Source: Cylicocyclus nassatus (taxonomy: Eukaryota > Nematoda > Chromadorea > Rhabditida > Strongylidae). From it: a stretch of DNA of 64,000 bases. The notes under the pieces were generated by a model. The model saw only the letters and a program-made list of their open reading frames with translations, was not told where the DNA came from and ran no database searches. The stretch spans positions 11,812,347 through 11,876,346 of the forward strand of contig CATQJL010000316.1 in NCBI GenBank assembly GCA_958299035.1. Reading direction: 5' to 3'. The translations under genes were made by a program, and so were the position numbers. Of the stretch, positions 1 to 10,139 are shown in pieces; positions within the stretch are counted from its first letter, which is position 1, and each line of letters begins with the position of its first letter.

Positions 1-102
1 AGTATTTGAAGAAACAACCTTGAGTGTTGATAGGCTTTTGAATAAAGTTTAGTTCCCTCTGAGACCCGCGTGGCACGACAAATAAAGGAAATATTTTCTA
101 TA
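1..102 (+). repeat. 3' end of the 5' LTR (BEL/Pao)
   Basis: Near-identical to 6720-6821. It contains AATAAA at 41-46, which would be the polyadenylation signal in the R region of the other LTR. The LTR ends at about 102. Just after it, TGGTGCATCGGC (105-116) is the obvious primer-binding-site candidate because it starts with TGG; the matching tRNA was not identified. Confidence 0.85.
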
Positions 103-338
103 AGTGGTGCATCGGCTTAAAAGAAGAAGACCTACTTTCAGTACCAGGTTAGTTCAAACGAACAAGTTTTGCGCAGCTGTTTCTCCAAGTTCTTTACAAG
201 TGGTCCAGCTATTCGTAGCATACCGGAGTTATAAATTAGCTCGGAGTTCAGCGCACATATCTCCGCTTCCAAGTTTGAGCGCAAGTCCTCTACAAGTATC
301 CGATACTAAGCGCTATCTAAGTTGCAACTTTGCTCAAG

Positions 339-1830
339 ATGTCGATGAAAACCACGGTTTCCAAACGAATGCTGACTCAACACTCCAACAAGTTAGACAG
401 AATCATTTCACAGTTCAAAGAAGAAGGAGTACACAAGCTTAGTACTTCCGAAACTGAATCAAAAACCATGGCCCAAGCGACAAGAGGCTACATCCAACGC
501 TTAGAGGGAGCCATTGGCACTATCGAAGCGGCTACCTCCAAGGTCGAATACGCTCTTCAATAGTACGGATGTTTGAGTCAGCCGGAACCGAACGAGCCAG
601 AAGACTTCGAAGAGTACGTCGCAAAAGCGGAGTCGTCTCTTGCAATTGCATTTGATTATGTGCTCACACTATAAGGCCGAAGTCGCGCTCTAAAAGCAAG
701 TAGTACTAAGACAACCTTAAATCAGCACGAGGAACAGTTGCCGTTACGAACGTTCAGGCAAAAAAGGTGGAACTTTCTGCTATACTCATACCCTCGTTTG
801 GAGGAGACTTATGGGAATGGGACAACTTCTGGGAACTCTTTAGTACTAGCGTCCTCACAAGACGTACCGGAGCTGTACAAATTCCACTATCTTCTTCACG
901 CTTTAGAAGGAGAAGCTCGCGAGTCAGTCAGGAAATTCCAGATTACAAGTGGAAATTACGCGAAAGTAGTGGACTTTCTCTTTCACAAGTATGGGAATCG
1001 AAAAGAAGTCATACAACGTCTCATCAAAAAATTTGAAGAATGTTTTCCAAAATCGACTTCTCTGAAAGATCAGAGACCTCTTCTCGAACAACTGCAAGCG
1101 ATTATGGCTCAACTGGAACATATGGGAGAAAATGTTGATGGTCAATGGATACAAAAACAAGTGTTGTCAAAATTCCCTGTATATATCCAACGCAACGTTC
1201 TAAAGAAGAAACAAGCTGTGGAGAAACAAACACGTTTCAAATGCAGGATCTCCTGAACCTCACTGATGAAGTCATAACATGCGAAGAGATGGTATCTTTA
1301 TACACGACTAAGGAAACGCAACAAGCACAAGCTAGTCCTGTGAAGACAAAAACGCAAAAAAGACTCGCTCAGGATTACAATCGAGTGTGCATGTACTGCG
1401 GCGAAAATCACAAGTCCATCGTGTGCACAAAGCACTCATCCCCAAGGACACGTTCACAATACCTACGGGACCACAATTTGTGTCTAATCTGCGCATCTCC
1501 GAAGCATACGAGCACCCAGTGCCTGAAGCGTAAGTGCTTCAACTGCCAAGGACCACATCACACTTCATGTTGTTTTGCGAAGGCACCCATGGATACGACC
1601 TCATCACAGTTAGAAAACAGAGTGACTCAGAAGAACACTAAAAAACAAGTGCGATCAAAAACCTTTCCACGAATGAAACCGGCAAAAAAAGTAAAACACT
1701 TACTGCAGGAAGAAGAGAACACTAGAGAAGACGTTTACGAACTACGGTCGAATCCCGAAGAACTCGGCTTGGGCCAAACAACCTTTCAACCACAGGAGAA
1801 CTCACGGTACTAGACAAGGAGCATAATACA
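339..1830 (+). pseudogene. BEL/Pao Gag with zinc knuckles, broken
   Basis: The likely start is the ATG at 339 (MSMKTTVSKRML...), with a stop at 561-563 and continuing similarity after it. At 767-850 the frame reads FGGDLWEWDNFWELF, then shifts into PELYKFHYLLHALEGEARES (about 867-925), the signature of the DUF1759 Gag domain of BEL/Pao elements. A third frame (1240-1810) carries the nucleocapsid-like Cys/His clusters: CMYCGENHKSIVC, LCLICASPKHTSTQC and CFNCQGPHHTSCC. At least two frameshifts and two stops separate these blocks. Gag packages element RNA into cytoplasmic particles; this copy cannot make an intact one. Confidence 0.8.
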
Positions 1831-2400
1831 TTGAAGAGTCTGCGTATTATTTGACACTGCTGCTGAGGCATCTTTCATAGACGAAGCGCTAGCAGATCTA
1901 CAACTTCCTACGATTCGGAAACAAAACCTGCGATTACGTACCTTTGAATCCAAAAAGATACAAGAAAAAACCTGTTCCCTGGTACAGTTGAAGGCGTCGG
2001 ACACCAGAGGCGATGAGATCACGATCGACCTCCTTACGCACGACATAATATCTAAACCTTTTGAAAGTCCTGCATTGTCCAACGAAGACATCAACCACCT
2101 CCACGAAAAGAATATCCCGCTTGAAGCGATTGATATCAAGAGGAAAGTGAAGCCGCAAATTTTGCTGGGATGCGACAAGTTATGGTCCTTCATCAATATT
2201 GACAAACCTCAACTTCGCCTGCCCTCCGGGTTACACCTTATTGAAACTCAGATGGGCTATCTGGTATCGGGACAACTCAAGCCAACAACGGAGCACACCA
2301 ATCTTGACGAAGAAGACAAGTGGGATGGTTACTGGTCACTGGATACGCAAGTAAACGCAGTCAACCGCAGAAGACGATAGCGAAGATGAACAAGAAAAAT
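1831..2400 (+). pseudogene. BEL/Pao aspartic protease (DUF1758/A17-like)
   Basis: The block begins with FDTAAEASFID (about 1846-1880), where the family has FDTGS..SFI, so the catalytic D-T is retained but the third position is Ala. It continues through LLGCDKLWSF (about 2162-2190) and ends near MGYLVSGQ, typical of the retroviral-like protease domain of BEL/Pao polyproteins. A frameshift precedes 1988, from which a 130-codon open stretch runs. The protease normally cleaves Gag-Pol in the particle. Confidence 0.7.
2292..2336 (+). repeat. 45-bp direct repeat, copy 1 (copy 2 at 2601-2645)
   Basis: A 45-bp segment beginning AGCACACCAATC and ending TTACTGGT is present identically at 2292-2336 and 2601-2645. 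The first copy lies in the protease-RT linker. The second interrupts the RT N-terminal region between NKIIAQR and LWNSLRKDP. Perfect identity in an otherwise degenerate element suggests a recent duplication or gene conversion, or an assembly artefact. Confidence 0.85.
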
Positions 2401-2843
2401 GGGAGAAGTTTAAGTCTTTAGATGCAGCCGGTACGGAAAGATTTGGTCACTCAGAGAATGCTGAACAAGCCCAGACAAATAAGATTGTTCTGCAGCACTT
2501 CATGGAAACAGTTGAAAAACGTGAAGATAGGTACTATGTTCGACTACTTTGGAAAGAACACGATGAAGACTTGCCGGACAACAAGATTATAGCTCAACGA
2601 AGCACACCAATCTTGACGAAGAAGACAAGTGGGATGGTTACTGGTTGTTGGTCTGTGGAATTCACTTCGTAAAGATCCGGACATGCTACACAAGTACGAC
2701 GAAGTATTTTAAGACCAGTTACGTCGTAACGTCCCTGAATACGTCCCAGAAGAGGAAACAGACTACAAGCATTTACATTACCTACCGACTGAAGATAATC
2801 GAGATTAACGACTATTTGGCAAGTAAAGACATAGAAGTCCATT
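2400..2843 (+). pseudogene. BEL/Pao RT N-terminal remnant with RT/RNase H core deleted
   Basis: One frame reads KWEKFKSLDAAG then RLLWKEHDEDLPDNKIIAQR (to 2600). After the inserted 45-bp repeat it resumes as LWNSLRKDPDMLHKYDEVF, a stop, then VPEYVPEEETDYKHLHYLP (to about 2800), matching the region just upstream of RT palm motif 1 in BEL/Pao polyproteins. By about 2845 the text is already PTDQNPADCGTRG, a motif from the end of the RNase H region. No YVDD-type motif lies between, so several hundred codons have been lost in one deletion around 2805-2840. Confidence 0.7.
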
Positions 2844-4330
2844 ATGGCCATGCCTACTGATCAGAATCCGGCGGACTGTGGAACAAGAGGACTGAATAAA
2901 GAACAACTGAAGGAACATTACTGGTGGACCGGACCACCATCCTTAAAAGGCTCGCCAGAAGACTGGGTCGCAGATTACAAGTTATTTAGGATAAACAACG
3001 AGCAAAATGCTGAGAGTAGTCCTGACTCAGTAATCATAAACCAAGCTGAAACAAGAGCCGCAGAAGGAAGGAAAAATGAAGATATCCTTGAGCACCTGAC
3101 AGGCCGTCCATATATCTTGGTCAAAAGAATCACAGCTACAGCTTTGCGATTTTTAAGGATAATATTACAGAGAAGGATTAGACTTGGAAGTGATCTTCGA
3201 TTTTCTCCATTGCTCAACAAGTACACTGCACACCCCTGCAAAGATCTCCACGGCGAAGAATCACGATAGCGGAGAAGATCATTTTACGAGTCCACCAACG
3301 CACATTTTGCACTCCTGCAGTGTTGAAATCAGTACCTTAGCTAAACATAAAACAAGATGAGGAAGGCCTCCTGAGATGCTATGGACGAATGGGGAGAAGC
3401 TGCTTGGATGATACGGCGAAAACCCCTTACATCATTCTGCAAAACACCTGGCTCTCTGACGCAATCATTCGAGAAAAACATTACCACGGACATCCTGGCA
3501 TAGGGCACACAATCGCGTTTGTTCGACAGAAGTTCTGGAAACCTAAATTACGTGTACAAGTAACTCGCCTCATCCAACGTTGTGTGGAATGCCAACGTTA
3601 TAACAACCGTCCATACAGGTATCCGAATCAGACCGATCTGCCACAAGTGAGGGTGCAACAATCGAGCCCCTTCCAACATGTAGGACTGGATTACTTTGGT
3701 CCTCTAACTGTGAAGGTCCAGGAGGACAACATAGGCAAAATGCTATAGGGCTATCATTACCTGCATGGTAACCAGACTCATTCATTTGGAGTAGTGTCCG
3801 ACCTTTCCACTTCAGCATTCCTTAACATGTTGCAAAGATGCTTCTGAAGAAGAGGAGTTCCAAGAAGCATCACAAGTGACAACGCTTCTACGTTCCTTCT
3901 AGGGGAAGAAATTTTGGCAGACTGTATCAAAAACCTGCAAAACGATGCTACAATTCAAGAGAATTAAGCAATCGCGAGATAGAATGGAAGCACATTACAC
4001 CTTTAGCACCGTGGCAAGGAGGATTTTACGAAAGACTGATAAAGACAGTCAAGCTCTCCCTCTACAAAACGCTAAAGACGACTCCTACATTTGAAAAAAT
4101 GTCAACTACGCTTGTCGAGATTGAATCTCTACTCAACACAAGGCCACTGGTCTACATGAGTTCAGACTCGTGCAACGAAACGATTATAAGACCCATCGAT
4201 TTTGTACAAAATAATATCATAATTACCCATTTGACTGGGTCAATCCGCAAGACGAAGATTCACTTTACCTTTCATCGGAAGAGCAAGTTGTCCTTCGCAA
4301 AAAGCACCAAACAATCCAAGCGCTAGAAAG
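2844..4330 (+). pseudogene. BEL/Pao integrase (zinc finger and DDE core), frameshifted
   Basis: 2844-3269 holds the RNase H-integrase linker. At 3389-3748 the HHCC zinc-binding domain is clear: HYHGHPGIGHTI followed by RCVECQRYN. Then comes FQHVGLDYFGPL, which carries the first catalytic Asp. A stop at 3746-3748 is followed in other frames by ITSDNASTF (second Asp region, about 3867-3895) and IEWKHITPLAPWQGGFYERL (about 3978-4040) with the catalytic Glu, then LLNTRPLVYM. The three core residues are therefore visible, but on separate frames. Integrase normally joins element cDNA to host DNA in the nucleus. Confidence 0.8.
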
Positions 4331-4339
4331 TTCTTGCAA

Positions 4340-4868
4340 GTCCACAAGCAAGTTTTGGAATCTCTGGAGGACACAGTATCTTACAGCAGAGAAACACAAA
4401 TTACAATTTGGTCATAATAATTTCGTTTTGCACCCGCAGAAGGACGACTGCGTTCTAATCACAGACCTCGTACAGCCACGACATTCCCGGAGGATGGGAC
4501 GCATCATAGAGTTATCAAAGGGCAAAGATGGATAGGAAAGAAAAGCAGTTGTGATCTTACCATCAAGAAAACAGATACGCAGACCAGTAAACCTTCTGGT
4601 ACCACTGGAGCTAGAAGACAGAACCAAAACGGAGACCGAACAAGAGAGTCCATCCCCTCAAGAGAACCACAAACGGTACCAAATGAGGCCACGAAAACCG
4701 ATAAATTACGGGGAAAGAAACAAGACTGTGTTTCAAATCCAGTTAGCTTGCGCAAAAATTCGCGAACCTTTATGCCATACTGGAAACCTTCCACTTGTAA
4801 ACACCTCAGTACAAACCAGATATCAAATTCAATCACAAAAGAAAGTAACAAAGACATATTTGGTGTAA
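4340..4868 (+). pseudogene. DUF5641-like C-terminal tail of BEL/Pao integrase
   Basis: Reading from FWNLWRTQYL (about 4355), with HPQKDDCVLITD and RRMGRIIELSKG, this matches the chromatin-binding-type tail (DUF5641) that closes BEL/Pao polyproteins. A stop near 4530 breaks it. The following stretch (to PRKPINYGERNKT) is basic and Pro-rich, as expected at a polyprotein end. Confidence 0.55.
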
Positions 4869-4869
4869 A

Positions 4870-6175
4870 TCTCGACGTTACAAGTGAAAGATACATAAAA
4901 CTTAAAAAGCCCACTTTCAGAATGATGTTCGAATCGCTCAACAAGGAAGTGCAATACCTCGCCATCATTATGAAGTGCAACACCAAGACTTTGTTAGAAG
5001 AACAACTGAAGCTTGCAAAAGAAGGAATGATCCGACAAGTGGAAGCAGCCGAGGCGCTGAAGAATGATTACACACACCTCAAAGAGGATTTCTACATTTC
5101 ACAAGGAGACCCACGAGAATTAATGATAGTGACAAGTCACCTTCACTCGACCGGCTTACAGCGTCAAAGATCGCTTTGTCATGTCCTGTACTCGGTACTC
5201 GCTGTTATACAAGTATTATGGCCTACACTTCGTTCACGAAGTAACTACTACGGTCCCAAGAGTTCAATGATGCGTACGTAAAGGAGATCGACCAGCATCT
5301 GAAAGAAATAGAAGAACTGATTCGAAAATTGGAGAAGAAAAGTTGTAGGGCCGAAGAAAGCTTGCGGAAAGAAAGAAGCCGTGAAGCGATGCAAAAAAAA
5401 AAAGAATAATCAGGAGTCTGGAGGGTCGAATCAAAAGGCAGGATGAAGAACTGTTCAGAATGAAAACCTCAGTAAAGAGAAAGACAAACACACAAGATGA
5501 GCTGATTCAGACTGAAACAACGTCACAAGTGTCGAGACGCAGATAGAAAGACAAGCTCCACGGAATGATCTCCTTGATGAAATGGAAGTAACAGAAATGA
5601 CGCACGGAAGTGAAAGAGAAGACCACAGTGTTGGACTAGAGCAGCTGGTAATTATCGACGATGACCCCAACGACCCCATTGATGACCCAATGGATGACGA
5701 GCGATATTTTCAAAAGCTGTTAGAGGAAGACGAACAGCAGATAGAAATGGAGAAAGCACAAGTAAGAAGGAAATAAGAGAAGAAAGAAAAAGAGTGCAGG
5801 GAGCTTGTCGAAGACATACAAGAAATGAAACGCATCCTATAAGGATATCCACGCCGTCACTTTGGAGAAGCTCCACAAGGGACGCACGTACAAATCAACT
5901 GTGCGTTCTGCAGGGCCGTAGACGCACATTACTCAGACTCTTGCCCCAGAGTCACAAAATGAGACGCCAGGTACGAGTTAATAAGGAGGGATGGCCTGTG
6001 CGTTTATTGCTTAGATTCTTGCCCGGAAGGCCGATGTCGCTTTAACTACCGCCCGTGTTTCCATTGCAAGAGAATCGAAGGCACAATCGTAGACAGGCTA
6101 ATGCCACGTGACAACGGACATCATAAGGCATTATGTACAGTGTCGGATGAGCGCGATACCGTAAGGAGGTGAATT
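4870..6175 (+). pseudogene. Extra reading frame(s) downstream of integrase: coiled coil plus Cys-rich knuckle
   Basis: About 1.3 kb separates the integrase tail from the 3' LTR and shows coding character in shifting frames. At 4910-5110 the text is helical and charged (MMFESLNKEVQYLA, EEQLKLAKEGMIRQVEAAEA), then KEIDQHLKEIEELIRKLEKK at about 5281-5340, a likely coiled coil. An acidic stretch (DDDPNDPIDDPMDDER, 5659-5706) leads to a Cys/His cluster at about 5898-6130: CAFCRAVDAHYSDSC, GLCVYCLDSCPEGRC and PCFHCKRIEG. I do not recognise the family. It could be a duplicated, diverged Gag-like module or an accessory protein. Several stops make it inactive here. Confidence 0.45.
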
Positions 6176-6271
6176 AGTGATTTGCGCGAACGCCACAGTC
6201 GCGCACGCTGGGAACTGATGAAAATGAAGACGAGTAACTAGAAGAAGGAAATGGAAATCCCGCGGCGGGAG

Positions 6272-6821
6272 TGTCGCCGACACGACTATAGAATCTGTAG
6301 TTTGTTCGTTTGTTTATTGTTTGTTTGTATTGATAAATAATGGCGTTATTTCACAAGTACATGGTAGAAAGTGAGGCCACGAAAAACAACCAAGTACAGC
6401 AAAATAAGCAATTAGGGAGGAAGCTTGGCGTGGCGGGAGTGTCGCCAAAGTCGACTATAAGAAGTTTTAGGAATATTACCAATGGCGATACTGTAGATTG
6501 TACATACTGCATAGTTATTGTTCATTGTTAGTTAGTTTTGTATTGTATTGTAGTGATTAGAAGAATGCCCCAAGAAATCAACCTCATCCCATCACCTTAT
6601 CACTATTTCTTCAGTCAACAATGACTTTACCAGTAAACAAATCTAAAAGATATAAATACCGATGGATGAGTGAGGTCGGGGACTCTTCCACAAGTCTGCT
6701 CACCGGTTGAGAGTTCACAAGTATTTGAAGAAACAACCTTGAGTGTTGATAGGCTTTTAAATAAAGTTTAGTTCCCTCTGAGACCCGCGTGGCACGACAA
6801 ACAAAGGAAATATTTTCTACA
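6272..6821 (+). repeat. 3' LTR (BEL/Pao)
   Basis: The end is fixed by identity of 6720-6821 to the window start. The start is set at TGTCGCC (6272), which follows a purine-rich tract (6241-6257) usable as polypurine tract; it cannot be confirmed because the 5' LTR start is outside the window. The block GGCGGGAGTGTCGCC recurs at about 6431-6446, so the LTR contains an internal repeat of its own edge and 6440 is an alternative start. AATAAA lies at 6760-6765. Confidence 0.7.
6651..6657 (+). promoter_or_regulatory. TATA box of the LTR promoter
   Basis: TATAAAT lies about 110 bases upstream of the AATAAA signal, in the position expected at the U3/R boundary of an LTR. Confidence 0.5.
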
Positions 6822-8040
6822 ACGTCGCCTAACAGATGTACTCGCATATTCGTTTTCAGTGTCAGCCTCTGCACGTACCTCCAAAGCACGGAAAATTCAA
6901 GACATGCACTCAACTCGTCTGCTGCTGTAGCCCTCGGAATGACAGGCAATGTTTGGCGAAAGTCTCCAGCCAAAAGCACCGTGAGACCACCCATAATTTG
7001 ATCGTTTTCCCTCAAATCCTGCAAAGTTCGATTTAATGCTTCGAGAGCTCTGTGCACCATCGTGCACTCATCCAAATAATGAGCTTGCACTCTTGTAACA
7101 TCTAATCTTCGAACTGCCTTTGCTTATGCTGCACATCGGAGTGTTTGACAACGTAAAATCTAAGGGAAGTTGCAAAGCTGAGTGGGCTGTCCGACCACCT
7201 TGTAATAGTAGTGTAGATGCGGTTCCTGAGGATGCTAGGGCAACAGCAGTAACTACAACTCTTCGAAGCTCTGCGAGAATCAGATTTATCAAAAACGTCT
7301 TTCCCGTTCCCCCAGGTGCGTTTAGAAAGAAGATTCCACCGTTTTTTTTTGTTACAGCGTCTATTATTGCAGTGTAAGCCCCCCCCCCTTTGATCCTTAG
7401 TTAGTAGGTTTATGCTGTTATGAACAAATCTTTCCAGCTCATTCCTGTCATAACTTCTTTCTCTTAAAACATCGTCCTCCAGCGCATGGTTGTTGTCACG
7501 ACTGGGGCTGTTCAAGCCAAGCTGAGACAGTGTTTGGCCAGTAAGATGCAGTAGTCTTCTATTTGAACCAAAGCTTGATTAGAGATCTCAGGTGAAAATT
7601 CAATTCGAGTGATGTTTGTCTGCGTCTTTCCCTAAGAATTCACTGAGTACCTCCTTATACTTTGCTCAGAGAGTACGCGGATTAGATGGAGAACACGCTG
7701 TTAAAATTACCGCAAAAAGACTACGAAGCTGCGCTGCGAAACACCTTAGCGAAGCTTCTAGCATCGTTGCATCCCAATGTTCGTCACTCACAAGAAGGCC
7801 AAGTTTCTGGCAAGCTTCCCTGTACGTTTCGCATAGTTCTTCTTCAACGGTTTTCAAAGCAGCAAACGACCTAGGTCTACGAATAGTAAACAGTAAAAGT
7901 CTGAGATAGAAACACGCAGCGCTCCTCGGGTGGACCGTATAAACACGTCCGATGACTTCCGATGCGCGGATATCATGTCCAGGTACCAAGCTACCCTGTT
8001 TTTTTTTTCTCGGCAAAACTTCCTTGTTGTTTTGTTCCAT
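6822..8040 (-). pseudogene. PIF1-like helicase domain of Helitron
   Basis: Reading on the minus strand, Walker A is [10 protein letters not shown] (about 7315-7285), followed by [14 protein letters not shown] (about 7200-7160). Downstream are the DECTM motif (about 7070-7055) and LLAGDFRQTLPVIPR (about 6975-6930). The frame leads into the LTR after VENISFV and then reads LTR sequence to 6611, which proves disruption. Upstream (8040-7666) is the Rep-helicase linker with ASEVIGRVYTVHPR. Frameshifts sit at a run of T (7342-7349) and a run of C (7380-7388). The helicase would unwind DNA during transposition. Confidence 0.85.
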
Positions 8041-8617
8041 GTGAAATACTTCGGTTCCTCGGGTGCAGTAAACTGGCGAACGAGTTTTCCTACACAGAAA
8101 AAAATGCTGTTAAAGTAGTGTCAGGAGGCTGAGCAGCTCTATCCCTTCCATTCTTAGTCGTAAAGTAGACTCGCTGTCCATTTTCCAGGTCGACAGAAAG
8201 ATGTACGACAGGAGGATATCTGTCGTGTATCTTGAAATTGAGTATGCGCCACACAACTTTGTTGCTACTAATGTAGCGCCCCATTTGGTACTGTGTGACT
8301 TCGTCATTGGATGCGCTTCCTTGTTCAAGGCGAAACACCGCCATATCTTCACCCTTGTCAACGTATTTGCAGATATACTTAATCGACTTTATACAACTGC
8401 AATACTCGACATCAATGTGTGCCTGGAACACCTTCGAAAGCAGGGGAGAGGTATACGGCACGGTAGCCTTTTGAGATAAGATGTAAACCATGACACTCGT
8501 CTTCGAATGCTGATTCCGAACTGACTTCCGTTTCTGCTAATCGCTTCAAAGAGTTATGATGGATCGCGCGGAGTTTGGCTGCCCAGTGGAATATGGTCGG
8601 AGCGCCAACACTAACTT

Positions 8618-8690
8618 GAGTTGTGGTCTAATGGTTAGTGCGATGGCCTCACGAGTCGATGCAGGCGTAGGTTCGAATCCTTTTGTGTTT
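8618..8690 (+). repeat. tRNA-like / SINE head (copy 1)
   Basis: TGGTCTAATGG (8624-8634) fits the polymerase III A-box and GGTTCGAATCC (8670-8680) is a perfect B-box, with about 35 bases between, the spacing found in tRNA genes. The T-stem has mismatches and no good acceptor or anticodon stem pairs, so it is a tRNA-derived sequence and not a functional tRNA. Confidence 0.55.
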
Positions 8691-8861
8691 TCAGTTTTGC
8701 GTTGCCTCAGCTAATCTTCTTTCGCATCCTCTAACTAAGTGAACGTCCTTACTCTAAAATGCTTAAATTTGGAGTAAATGATTACTGTTCGCGTTAAAAT
8801 GTATCCAAAATACTTCGAGTGAAGTTTCTCGAAGAAGTGAGACAGTGCAAAGGTAAGATTA

Positions 8862-8923
8862 CAAAAGGATTTTAACCTACACCTGCGTCAACTTATGAGG
8901 CTACCGTACTATCTACTAGACCA
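8862..8923 (-). repeat. tRNA-like / SINE head (copy 2, inverted)
   Basis: On the minus strand TGGTCTAGTAG begins at 8923 and the B-box is degraded to GGTTAAAATCC (8877-8867). The intervening text resembles copy 1 (GCCTCA, then GCAGG-GTAGG). It is the same sequence as 8618-8690 in the other arm of the inverted repeat. Confidence 0.5.
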
Positions 8924-9779
8924 GAACGTGGCCGCAGTAGAGGCCGTTGCAGTGGCCACATTTCCCTTAAGCGGCAAACTTGGCACAAAATTCGCTAAAG
9001 CTTCTTTGAGAGAAACGATTATCAGAAACGGAAGTCAGATTCGGAATCAGCGTTCGAAGGCGAGTGTAACGGTATGCATCTCGTCTCAAAAGGCCAAGGA
9101 CATTGAGTATCGTTTCCTTGTTAGCTTCGTCGTGAAACCGCCATCCTGCGGGCTGCGTCGCTTATATAAGGGATACCCGTCGTTGCCTGTTTGCGTTTCT
9201 CAAATCATTTGCCGAGGGTACTTTTCAGTGTGCTTTCCATCCCTCATACACGGTGATGAAGATTTAATCGCTTCACACGGTCCACGAATCATATTTTTGG
9301 TAATAATCTCGAACAAAGTCAGGTCCTCATGTGGATTTGTAGTTCGGCAGATATGATATCATCAACTTGATTTGAACGGATTTTATCTTTCAACCATAGC
9401 AAGATGTGTGAATGGGGAAGGCCTCTCTTTTGCCATTTGATGGAGTACATCCAGCACCTACTCCATAAACGTGGCTTTTCGTAATCACATCCATGAGCTT
9501 GGTCAATTACTGTTTAAATACCCTGGCAGTCAAATCACGCCTATCGGCAGACGTTTGACCCACAAAAGCTCTTTCGAGACCGCTTTCCAAGCTGGATTGC
9601 ACGTGAATATTATAAAAAGATCCGGCCTTTCATACATACGAACATAAGACACTGCATCCTGCGCGTATTCATGCATATGTCTTGGACTCCCGTAAAGGTG
9701 GCTGGCAATATCACCTGGTGTCCGAGATCAGCCAATTCTCGTCATTGGCCACTGCATCACGCAGATGAATGTACAATAC

Positions 9780-9962
9780 CGCTCATAATTCGTCAAAAAA
9801 GTCGCCGGGCTGCGGCACACTCCGCCGGAGTGCGGCAGAGTGCGCCACAGTCCACTAGAGTCCGTCGGAGAGCAGCGGAGTGCGCCGCACATCATTAGAG
9901 TCCGTCAGAATCCGCGTCGCATCACCATATCTCGCTTCAGTAATGACGAATTTTGAGGACAC
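9780..9962. repeat. GC-rich MITE-like element with short inverted ends
   Basis: The ends CTCATAATTCGTCA (about 9782) and TGACGAATTTTGAG (about 9944) are near-perfect inverted repeats. Inside are short imperfect repeats of GAGTCCG / GAGTGCG. The inner right side (ATATCTCGCTTCAG) resembles the inverted ends of the element at 57429-59160, so the two may be related. Confidence 0.5.
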
Positions 9963-10139
9963 CGTTCGATTCAGCTCGGCGAGACGCAACATTTACTATA
10001 AGGGAGTGCCACAAACTAGCAGGATATGATAGGTATACGCTAGACAGCACGTTTTCGCTTAATTTTGCAGATTTATGTTTGGTTGGATTGCTCAGTGTGC
10101 TATAACAGTACTGCCATTGATTGGTCGCTGATGACACGG

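Larger units (their letters stand above)
1..6821 (+). mobile_element. BEL/Pao-type LTR retrotransposon, 5' LTR truncated by window edge, degenerate
   Basis: Bases 1-102 recur at 6720-6821 with only a few changes, so the window opens inside the 5' LTR and the 3' LTR ends at about 6821. Between them the order is Gag, zinc knuckles, aspartic protease, remnant of the RT N-terminus, integrase zinc finger, integrase core and a DUF5641-like tail, which is the BEL/Pao order. All parts carry stops or frameshifts and the RT core is missing, so the copy is not autonomous. The 3' LTR abuts a Helitron helicase frame, so the element inserted into that Helitron. The target duplication cannot be tested because the left flank lies outside the window. 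Confidence 0.9.
8475..9095. repeat. Inverted repeat carrying Helitron Rep fragments and two tRNA-like sequences
   Basis: About 8475-8690 and 8862-9095 are imperfect inverted copies. The outer part of each arm is Helitron sequence (CAGAAACGGAAGTCAG-type text occurs on opposite strands at about 8527-8542 and 9024-9040). The inner part is a tRNA-like sequence with A-box and B-box. The loop is about 170 bp and shows nothing recognisable. It splits the Rep frame. It may be a foldback, or an inverted duplication formed during Helitron replication that captured a tRNA-like SINE. Confidence 0.65.
6822..9800 (-). mobile_element. Autonomous Helitron remnant (Rep-helicase), interrupted
   Basis: Minus-strand frames spell a rolling-circle Rep nuclease (about 9800-8090) followed by a PIF1-like helicase (8040-6822), the single-polyprotein arrangement of Helitrons. 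The C-terminal part of the helicase and the 3' hairpin/CTRR end are absent because the BEL/Pao 3' LTR replaces them at 6821. An inverted repeat occupies about 8475-9095 within Rep. Numerous stops and homopolymer frameshifts show it is dead. Helitrons transpose by single-strand rolling-circle replication. Confidence 0.85.
8090..9800 (-). pseudogene. Helitron Rep (HUH nuclease), broken
   Basis: On the minus strand near 9700-9580 the text matches the Helitron_like_N opening (GSPRHMHEYAQDAV, then PDLF and TCNPAW across frames). QKRGLPHSHILLWLKDKIRS follows at about 9445-9385 and carries the two metal-binding His of the HUH motif (HSH). Then come ITKNMIRGPCE and GYPLYKRRSP (about 9300-9150). After an inverted insertion the frame resumes as AHIDVEYCSCIKSIKYICKY (about 8425-8365); the Tyr residues of YICKY correspond to the catalytic tyrosine motif. 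Frameshifts and stops separate the blocks. Rep nicks and joins DNA ends. Confidence 0.8.

Noticed and set aside
8618..8690. Functional tRNA gene
   Set aside because: A- and B-boxes are good but the acceptor, anticodon and T stems do not pair; treated as tRNA-like.
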